The notes under the pieces: model-generated
Told to the model about the DNA's origin: nothing
Database searches by the model: none
What the model saw: only the letters and a program-made list of their open reading frames with translations
Assembly: GCA_016292745.1 (NCBI GenBank)
Contig: JAEDFO010000067.1
Span: 1 to 11,075, forward strand
Length of the DNA: 11,075 nucleotides
Origin: Muribaculaceae bacterium
GTDB taxonomy: Bacteria > Bacteroidota > Bacteroidia > Bacteroidales > Muribaculaceae
Direction of reading: 5' to 3'
Position numbers and translations under genes: made by a program
Shown: one piece after another, positions 5,478 to 11,075 of the stretch
Position numbering within the stretch: position 1 is the stretch's first letter
How the letters are laid out: every line of letters starts with the position of its first letter

Positions 5478-7331
5478 TTAGCGTTCTGCCGGTGGCAGCA
5501 TTACGTTGAATGTGCGTGGCAGCCACACACGGTAGCGGCTCGACATTTTCCAATCGTTGCCGGCCGAGCTGAAATCGCACATCTTAACTGTCTTTGGTCC
5601 GCTGTCTTTGGTGGCTTCGCCATATGTGCCGCGTTCAACGGGAACCTCAATGGTAATCCAGGCAAATGGTGCCGACGGTTGCTCGTTGATGATGGCTTCG
5701 ACCACTCCATTCTTGGTTTCGATGGCAAGGGTCTCGTCGACATCACCGTCGCCAAAGCGGGCATCGCGCGCAAACACCATCGGGCCTCGCACAATGGCCT
5801 GGCAATTGTTCTGACGTACTACTTTAGTGGAGATGCCGAAATTGAGTTCCACTACATCGCTGGCACGCCATGTGCGGTTCAGATAGATGTAGCCTCCGCG
5901 GTGCATCACTTCTACCGGTTCGCCATTTACCGATGCCTCGGCGTTGTCGGCCCACGAAGGAATCCGCAGTGCAAGCTTGAATGCTGCAGCCTTTGCCGGG
6001 TTTACCGATACTGTTGCCTTTCCGCTTACCGGAACGTTGGCATCCACTTTTATGTTGACTTTGTTCTTCTTGTCGAGAGCTATTGTTGCCTCGATAGGGG
6101 TGTACAGATTCACCACTACGGCATCGTTGCGGGTGGTGAGCGCCACTTTCGGTATCATGGCAAATCCGCGCGGGCCGTTTGCCTCGCAGCAGTTTATGTC
6201 CATGTTGCAATGCCGTTCGCCAGTGGCATGGTATCCTTCGAGTGGGCTGTATTGCGTCATTATTGAGCCGTCGTCCTTCAGTGCGCCGAGCATTGCATTG
6301 TAGATGGTTCGTTCAAGTTCGTCGACATACACGTTGCTGCCGGTGAGTTCCCATAAGCGTTGGCAGAATTGTATGTAGGTAAACGTGACGCATGTTTCCA
6401 TTGTGCGCCGGGCGGGCAGTGTCTGATAGATTTTGCCGTTATACCAGCATTCGAGCGAAGCTCCCGAGCCGGTGATGTTGATTTCGTCGTTGCGAATCGA
6501 TGCTGCTGTGTGTTCAGCGGCTTCAAGGTAAATGGGGTCGGCGGTTACTTCGCCCAGCTCGAGCATACCTTTGTAGCACGACATCATCTCGTAGGCTTTC
6601 TGTCCGTTGGCAAATACCCACCATTTAGGGTCGTGGGCCGAGCGGTTCCACACCGGCACGTCGGCAAGTGCCTTTGCTATCAGCTGGGCGTGCCCATCTT
6701 TCTCGATTGAATTGATGATACTCTTTGCAAAATCCAGGTAAGCCGGATTGTTTGTGTATTTGTAAAGATACACCACCGGTTCCAGTATCGAGCAGCTGGC
6801 CATACCGTAATAAAGACCGGTGCCGGCAATGTCGGCATTCTTCTGCTCGATTTCCACAAGCAGGTGGTCGATTAGGCGGCACACTGCATCGAGTGCGCTC
6901 TTGTCGCCGCTTATGCGGTAGTAAGCCATCAGACCCAGCGATGTGTATTTGCGCCCCCAGATGTCCCAGTTGGTTAGGCGGGCGTCGTTGCTGTAGTTGC
7001 CTATATAGCCATCTGGAGTTTGTGTTGCCATAAGCGATTTTGCAGCGCTGGCAATCATGTCGTAGAGTTCTTTGTCGTGGCTGTATTCATAGCCGGCAAC
7101 TGCTCCGAGCATCCATTTGCCTATAAATTCGGTTTGCCAGTACTTACGTTCTTCACGATGGCGGAATGGCTCGATGAGATACTCTGTGTCGGCCTTTTTG
7201 GTAATGTTTGCAATGCAGTCGTCGATGCGCTTCCCAATGTGCCCTCCGAGCTTTATTGACTCAACATTCAGGGCATGTCCAAGCAACGGCATTGCGATGG
7301 CTGCAATTAGCAGATAGATTGCTTTCTTCAT
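5478..7331 (-). CDS. Exported GH127 family beta-L-arabinofuranosidase-type protein
   Basis: This 617-residue protein belongs to the beta-L-arabinofuranosidase family (GH127, formerly DUF1680). Such enzymes remove L-arabinofuranose from plant glycans and hydroxyproline-linked oligosaccharides using a zinc-bound cysteine nucleophile. A Sec signal peptide covers about residues 1-20 (MKKAIYLLIAAIAMPLLGHA). An (alpha/alpha)-type barrel covers about 30-395 and beta-rich domains follow. In the Bifidobacterium enzyme HypBA1 the key residues are E322, E338, C340, C417 and C418. Here the corresponding pattern is E294 (LECW), E312 and C314 (METC), and C381-C382 (NCCEANGPRG), so the active site looks intact. 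It lacks a T9SS tail and is probably periplasmic. It lies 44 bp after the nuclease gene with no -7 element between. Sibling arabinofuranosidase families are possible alternatives. Confidence 0.9.
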   Translation of the reverse strand: MKKAIYLLIAAIAMPLLGHALNVESIKLGGHIGKRIDDCIANITKKADTEYLIEPFRHREERKYWQTEFIGKWMLGAVAGYEYSHDKELYDMIASAAKSLMATQTPDGYIGNYSNDARLTNWDIWGRKYTSLGLMAYYRISGDKSALDAVCRLIDHLLVEIEQKNADIAGTGLYYGMASCSILEPVVYLYKYTNNPAYLDFAKSIINSIEKDGHAQLIAKALADVPVWNRSAHDPKWWVFANGQKAYEMMSCYKGMLELGEVTADPIYLEAAEHTAASIRNDEINITGSGASLECWYNGKIYQTLPARRTMETCVTFTYIQFCQRLWELTGSNVYVDELERTIYNAMLGALKDDGSIMTQYSPLEGYHATGERHCNMDINCCEANGPRGFAMIPKVALTTRNDAVVVNLYTPIEATIALDKKNKVNIKVDANVPVSGKATVSVNPAKAAAFKLALRIPSWADNAEASVNGEPVEVMHRGGYIYLNRTWRASDVVELNFGISTKVVRQNNCQAIVRGPMVFARDARFGDGDVDETLAIETKNGVVEAIINEQPSAPFAWITIEVPVERGTYGEATKDSGPKTVKMCDFSSAGNDWKMSSRYRVWLPRTFNVMLPPAER

Positions 7332-7375
7332 GTTTTTCTTTATTGGGTTTATTGGTTTGGTTGTTTAAGCCGGTG

Positions 7376-9772
7376 TTATCTGACCACGATTTTTCGTCCG
7401 CGGGCGTCGTCGAGAGCCACAATGTAAATGCCCTTGTCGAGTGCGATGGTGGTGTGTCCGGCTTCGACGGTACCTTCATACACCAGTGTGGCATCGGTGT
7501 TGTAAACCGATACCTGCTCGCTTTTGGCCGATTCCACTACAATGCCGCCTGGTGCCGGGAATATGTTCCAGTCGCTTCGGCTGGTAGTCGACACCGAGCT
7601 CACCACGTTGTCGGTGATTTCTATGTCGTCGATGTTGAAGCGGCCTCCGTCGCTGCGGTCAAACTTGAAGCGCACCTTGCCGGTGATGTCGGCAGTGAAG
7701 GAATATTGCTGCAGAATACTTTGCTCGATGGTCACTGTGGTGAGTTTGGTCCAGTTGGTGCCGCCGTCTATCGAATAGAGAATGTCGACTGTCGGAGCAT
7801 TGTCACCCGACCACAAGGCAGCCCAGAATTTTATCGATTTGGCGCCGTTGAGTTTGTCGCCGAGCATAGTCAGCGATGCATGTGACGATGATTTGCCGAA
7901 ACGTGCTGCTACGCCATCGTGGCGGTTGGTGTCGGCCCATACGCCCACGTTTTCGAAATGCCATTCCGATGCGGTGCCGGTCTTGTCGGCTGTCCAGTAT
8001 CCGCCGGTAGTAATGTTTTCGAATGTCTCGATAAACGAGCGCGGTGCTGCCACTGTGAGTTGCAGGTCGGCCTCGTTGCCGTTCATCGACGCTGTCGTGA
8101 GTGTCAATTCTCCCGAGTATGTGCCTTCCTCGCTTTGTGCCTTGCTGCGAACGTAGATGGTTTCTCCGTCGGGGCTGATGGTGAGCGACGATGACCAGGC
8201 CGACATATCGCGGCTTATTTCAAATGGCCCAGATGCTGTGGCGGTTATATCTTCGGTGATGTATTCGGTGTAAATCTCCACTTCGGCTGCTTGCGAAGGC
8301 TCGCCGGGAAGTGCGGTCAGGTTAAGTGCATTCTCGGCATACACCAGTGCCAGCACCGGAATAGGTGCTGCAGTGGTAACGCTAACCGTGTTCGAGGTGA
8401 GGTTGTCCGAAGTGAGCGAATAGGTGTAGGTGGTGAGAGGTGTCAATCCGTTTACAGTGTGATGCTCTTCGGTGGCATTCACCTCTATTGGGTAGCCGCT
8501 TACGCTTGTGCCGTTTTGCATTACGTTGAGCGTATACTTGGCCCCGCTGCCCGAGATGTTCATCCAGTTGGCAATGAAGCTGTCCTGGGTAACCTGTGTG
8601 GCATCGAGTGCCGGGATTCCGCTGAGTGCCTCGGCCTTGACGGTGAACGACAGCTGTATCTCGCCGCTGCCCACTGTGATGGTGTTGCTGAATTGGCCTT
8701 CGTTCAGTGACTTGAACGTAACGTTGAGTGTGGCTCCGTTGCTGCTTGTCACCGTCGATGCCTCGAGTGTGGTGGGCGATAGAGCAAAGTTGGTGTTGTC
8801 GGTCATTTCGGTCAGCAGGTCGTCGATAAGGCTAATGCCTTTAACTGTTATGCTGAGCGTAATGGCATGGCCAACGGCAGTTTTGCCCATATCGAACAGT
8901 TGACCCTCGGTGGGCATGGTAATCTCCGGCTCAACGGCTCCGCCCGGTGTCCAACCCATCGACGAACTTGTGCCCCATATATATTCCACCAGCTCGGGGT
9001 AGTCAATGAATGGATTGCGATTGTTCTGGTATGCATACACCGCCTCGTTGCGGTTGCGCTCCTTGTCGCTTACCGGGTCGTTGCGATGCCATTTCAGCAG
9101 CAGATTCAGTGCCCATGTCGAAAAACAAGGGTATGAGTTGCCGGCAAGCATGTCGCTGTCCCATCCGGATATCTTGTTGTTGTAGGCCGCTGCCATATAG
9201 AAGTACGAGCGGGCAAAGTCGCCTTTATATTCGTCGACCGGCTCAAACACTGTACCGCTGTAGCCTGGGAACGTTGAGCTGCCGAGCTTGCCCAAGGCGT
9301 TAACGCCATTGTTCGATGGCAGAGTGCTGCCGTTGGCGCATTCGCCGTATGGATAGTTGCTGCGCTGGCCGTTTACCTTGCCGTCGGTGGGATAGATGTG
9401 GAAGGCGTCGCTGTACATGGGCGATGCGTCGTTAAACCAGCTCTTCGGAAAAGAGTGCTCACGGTTGTAGCAGTCGCCTACGGCCGAATAGTTGCCGCAC
9501 CGCTGTCCGGTATTTGATATCGAATACTTTGAGGTTGAGTACATGTCCCATATATATCCGTTGCTGCGCACATCAGATGTGGCATATACGTTCCACAGAC
9601 CGTTATATGAAACGGTGGTGTGCGAGCCCACTATGTTGCAGAGTGCCGACAGCAGGCTTTTCTTGTTCTTTCCCACTGCTGAGTCGTAGTATCCCGATGG
9701 TATTGCGGCGTTTAGCATTCCTACGGTGGCAATAATGCACGCCATTATCAGTGTAAATCGTAATTGTTTCAT
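7376..9772 (-). CDS. Secreted multidomain endonuclease I with T9SS sorting tail
   Basis: This 798-residue extracellular nuclease has a Sec signal peptide (residues 1-22) and an endonuclease I domain at about 25-268. Its catalytic core is seen in CYNREHSFPKSW (H106) and HIYPTDGKVNGQRSNYPYGE (N135-R137 region), as in E. coli EndA and Vibrio Dns. The rest is a string of beta modules: an Ig-like module (about 285-381), an Fn3 module (about 386-468), a second Ig-like module (about 472-575), a jelly-roll or MAM-like module (about 578-722), and a T9SS C-terminal domain (about 730-798) ending LDKGIYIVALDDARGRKIVVR. The enzyme should degrade DNA or RNA outside the cell and be secreted or surface-attached by T9SS. 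It starts 19 bp after the rlmN stop. E. coli EndA is far shorter; the extra modules are typical of Bacteroidota surface proteins. Confidence 0.92.
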   Translation of the reverse strand: MKQLRFTLIMACIIATVGMLNAAIPSGYYDSAVGKNKKSLLSALCNIVGSHTTVSYNGLWNVYATSDVRSNGYIWDMYSTSKYSISNTGQRCGNYSAVGDCYNREHSFPKSWFNDASPMYSDAFHIYPTDGKVNGQRSNYPYGECANGSTLPSNNGVNALGKLGSSTFPGYSGTVFEPVDEYKGDFARSYFYMAAAYNNKISGWDSDMLAGNSYPCFSTWALNLLLKWHRNDPVSDKERNRNEAVYAYQNNRNPFIDYPELVEYIWGTSSSMGWTPGGAVEPEITMPTEGQLFDMGKTAVGHAITLSITVKGISLIDDLLTEMTDNTNFALSPTTLEASTVTSSNGATLNVTFKSLNEGQFSNTITVGSGEIQLSFTVKAEALSGIPALDATQVTQDSFIANWMNISGSGAKYTLNVMQNGTSVSGYPIEVNATEEHHTVNGLTPLTTYTYSLTSDNLTSNTVSVTTAAPIPVLALVYAENALNLTALPGEPSQAAEVEIYTEYITEDITATASGPFEISRDMSAWSSSLTISPDGETIYVRSKAQSEEGTYSGELTLTTASMNGNEADLQLTVAAPRSFIETFENITTGGYWTADKTGTASEWHFENVGVWADTNRHDGVAARFGKSSSHASLTMLGDKLNGAKSIKFWAALWSGDNAPTVDILYSIDGGTNWTKLTTVTIEQSILQQYSFTADITGKVRFKFDRSDGGRFNIDDIEITDNVVSSVSTTSRSDWNIFPAPGGIVVESAKSEQVSVYNTDATLVYEGTVEAGHTTIALDKGIYIVALDDARGRKIVVR

Positions 9773-9791
9773 TATCTATGAATCTGTTGGG

Positions 9792-10826
9792 TTATTGATT
9801 GCTTTTGTTTTTGCCGGCAAGCATTCCGCAAGCGGCCATGATGTCCTCGCCGCGGCTTCGGCGGATAGTGCATATGATGCCCAGCTGGTTAAGGTGGTCG
9901 CGGAATTCAACCATTCGCTGGTTTGTGGCTGTGCGCAGTCGCGAATCGGGAATAGCATGGAATCGTATGAGGTTCACACGTGCCGATGTGTGGCGAATGA
10001 GTTCGGCAAGTGCATCGGCATGGGCTATGTCGTCGTTCAAGTTGTCCCACATGATGTATTCAACCGACAGACGGCGCTGGTGGGCGAAATCGTAGTTTGC
10101 AAGCAGGGTCATCACATCATCGATAGGGAATGCATTTTCCACTGGCATAAGCTGCAGACGTTCGCGGTGAAACGGTGAATGCACGCTTATGGCAATGTGC
10201 ACCGAGGTGCTGTCGATGAGTCGTTTCAGCTCAGTGAGCTTGCCTATCGACGACACGGTGATTCGCTTCGGACTCCATGCAAAGCCCCATTTGGCGGTGA
10301 GCACCTCTATCACTTTCACCACTGCGTCGTAATTGTCCATCGGTTCGCCCATACCCATAAACACCACATTGGTGAGGCTTTCCGATTCGGGTATGCTCAG
10401 TATCTGGTTGATGATTTCGGCTGCTGTAAGATTTCCGTGGAAGCCTTGGCGGCCGGTCATACAGAACGAGCAGTTCATCTTGCACCCTTTTTGCGACGAT
10501 ATGCACAGTGTGGCACGGTCGTCTTCGGGAATATACACGCTTTCTATGGCATTGCCGCTCGAGGCGTAGAACAGATATTTGCGTGTTCCGTCGATGCTTT
10601 CAGTCACTACGTCGGGCTCCTGACGCCCAACACAGTACTGCTGGGCAAGGCGTTGTCTCCCGGCTATCGACAGGTCGGTCATCTCGTCGATGCTCTTCAC
10701 CCGTTTCTCATATAGCCATTTGGCCATCTGGCCGCCTTGGAATGGCTTAAGTCCTACGTTTTGGGCTATCTCGCGCAACTCGTCGAGCGATTTGCCTATC
10801 AGTGGAATCAGTGTATTGTCGGTCAT
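9792..10826 (-). CDS. rlmN: 23S rRNA (adenine-2503-C2)-methyltransferase RlmN
   Basis: This 344-residue radical-SAM enzyme methylates C2 of A2503 in 23S rRNA and probably A37 in some tRNAs, which tunes translational accuracy and the peptidyl-transferase centre. The radical-SAM cluster motif is C115-x3-C119-x2-C122 (KGCKMNCSFCMTG). The two extra cysteines of RlmN are kept: C108 (equivalent to E. coli C118, seven residues before the cluster) and C333 in AACGML (equivalent to C355, the methyl-carrying cysteine). The VVFMGMGEPMDNYD segment is also diagnostic. The C355 equivalent together with GMGEP supports RlmN, but the resistance enzyme Cfr shares this cysteine pair; an ordinary chromosomal setting and overall sequence favour RlmN. 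The gene is first of a likely three-gene minus-strand run and has its own promoter at 10862-10892. Confidence 0.96.
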   Translation of the reverse strand: MTDNTLIPLIGKSLDELREIAQNVGLKPFQGGQMAKWLYEKRVKSIDEMTDLSIAGRQRLAQQYCVGRQEPDVVTESIDGTRKYLFYASSGNAIESVYIPEDDRATLCISSQKGCKMNCSFCMTGRQGFHGNLTAAEIINQILSIPESESLTNVVFMGMGEPMDNYDAVVKVIEVLTAKWGFAWSPKRITVSSIGKLTELKRLIDSTSVHIAISVHSPFHRERLQLMPVENAFPIDDVMTLLANYDFAHQRRLSVEYIMWDNLNDDIAHADALAELIRHTSARVNLIRFHAIPDSRLRTATNQRMVEFRDHLNQLGIICTIRRSRGEDIMAACGMLAGKNKSNQ

Positions 10827-10861
10827 TGTCGATATTATTCAGTTATTCACTTTGCAAATCA

Positions 10862-10892
10862 CAAAATTACATCGAATTATCGGTATTTGAAA
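10862..10892 (-). promoter_or_regulatory. Promoter of rlmN (and possibly of the nuclease and GH127)
   Basis: On the minus strand the -7 element is TAATTTTG (plus positions 10862-10869), an exact TAnnTTTG match. Nineteen bases upstream lies TTTC (plus 10889-10892), one mismatch from the -33 consensus TTTG at the expected spacing. The predicted start near 10855 leaves a leader of roughly 28 nt before the rlmN ATG. Confidence 0.65.
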
Positions 10893-10929
10893 GCGAAAAC
10901 CGCCATTTCCGTTGTACGGATTTTCGCTT
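10891..10929. repeat. Inverted repeat upstream of rlmN
   Basis: AAGCGAAAACCG (10891-10902) pairs with CGGATTTTCGCTT (10917-10929) with a single bulged base. A competing smaller hairpin TCCG-TTGTA-CGGA (10908-10920) shares the right half. It touches the rlmN -33 element. It could be a terminator for a minus-strand gene beyond the window, though the T-run is poor, or an operator. I cannot assign a role. Confidence 0.35.
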
Positions 10930-11067
10930 GTCGCAATTGCCCGGTTTCTTGGTATGCCTATATTATTCCTATTTAGGTTAATCGCCTCAAGCGGCTTTTT
11001 AAACTGGTAAAACATAGAAATACCTGCGGAATGTGCTTGTTTTGATGGATTCTGCTCTCATTTGCAC

Positions 11068-11075
11068 TATCTTTG
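11068..11075 (+). promoter_or_regulatory. -7 promoter element for a plus-strand gene beyond the window
   Basis: TATCTTTG fits TAnnTTTG exactly and ends on the last base of the window. A TTTG at 11041-11044 is 23 bp upstream, slightly longer than the usual 19-21 bp, and may serve as the -33 element. It implies a plus-strand gene starting shortly after the window, divergent from rlmN. Confidence 0.5.

Larger units (their letters stand above)
10827..11075. other. Intergenic region between rlmN and the window end
   Basis: These 249 bp hold the rlmN promoter, the inverted repeat at 10891-10929, a short palindrome CCTATTTAGG (10968-10977), a weak GCC/GGC hairpin followed by TTTTT (10984-11000), and a -7 element at the right edge. 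I see no coding frame with a recognisable product and no tRNA-like fold. Confidence 0.5.

Noticed and set aside
5679..6266. Long plus-strand open frame opposite GH127.
   Set aside because: It is low-complexity, Cys/His/Val-rich and unrecognisable, while the minus strand carries the GH127 catalytic motifs in frame.
7208..7885. Plus-strand open frame of 225 codons spanning the GH127 start and the nuclease end.
   Set aside because: It overlaps two well-supported minus-strand genes and their gap, and shows no family motif or ribosome site.
10179..10715. Plus-strand open frame of 178 codons opposite rlmN.
   Set aside because: It is a mirror of RlmN codons; all RlmN cysteines and motifs are intact on the minus strand.
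9792..10826. Possible Cfr-type antibiotic-resistance methyltransferase instead of RlmN.
   Set aside because: The length, the motifs and the chromosomal setting without mobile elements fit the housekeeping RlmN. No sign of transfer is seen.
1..11075. CRISPR arrays, tRNA or rRNA genes, insertion sequences, phage genes and defence islands.
   Set aside because: No spaced direct repeats, RNA-gene signatures, transposase or integrase motifs, or terminal repeats were found. All large frames are accounted for by ordinary chromosomal families.

Overview
The window looks like chromosomal DNA of a gut-type Bacteroidota, most likely order Bacteroidales and possibly Muribaculaceae; the family is an inference. 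Three signs support this. Promoter -7 elements fit TAnnTTTG, for example at 2994-3001 (minus), 3026-3033, 10862-10869 (minus) and 11068-11075. Most genes lack a clear Shine-Dalgarno sequence. One secreted protein ends in a type IX secretion (T9SS) sorting tail. I see no rRNA, tRNA, CRISPR array, insertion sequence or phage gene. The window is densely coding, and no gene-free stretch exceeds about 250 bp.

Layout. (1) 98-1318, plus strand: a tight three-gene run of a cytoplasmic FKBP-type prolyl isomerase, a GNAT acetyltransferase and a small DUF2007 protein, with gaps of 15 and 12 bp. (2) 1319-2020: a stand-alone small heat-shock protein (Hsp20) gene. Its control region is the most distinctive part of the window. 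It has a consensus-like sigma-54 promoter, an upstream perfect 11-bp-arm palindrome plus a phased repeat, a roughly 100-nt leader with small hairpins, an unusually strong AGGAGG ribosome site in the loop of an A/U-only hairpin, and a strong terminator. (3) 2022-2945, minus: an exported metallo-beta-lactamase-fold hydrolase of the ComEC-like type with a twin-arginine-like leader. It is divergent from (4) 3108-5405, plus: a secreted GH3 beta-glucosidase-type enzyme. Two -7 elements and an AT-rich palindrome lie in the 162-bp intergenic region between them. (5) 5478-10826, minus: three genes read in the order rlmN, a large secreted endonuclease I with a T9SS tail, and a GH127 beta-L-arabinofuranosidase-type enzyme. 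Gaps are 19 and 44 bp and I found no internal promoter, so they may form one transcript. GH3 and GH127 converge on a shared bidirectional terminator. (6) 10827-11075: the rlmN promoter, an unexplained inverted repeat, and a -7 element at the very end that points to a gene outside the window.

How it fits together. The two glycosidases suggest breakdown of plant or host glycans carrying glucosyl and arabinofuranosyl groups, but no SusC/SusD pair or regulator is visible, so I do not call a polysaccharide utilisation locus. The nuclease probably acts outside the cell for nucleic-acid scavenging. FKBP, Hsp20 and RlmN are housekeeping or stress functions. I find no convincing new multi-gene system. 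The best leads are the layered control of Hsp20 and the multidomain T9SS nuclease placed between rlmN and a glycosidase gene.
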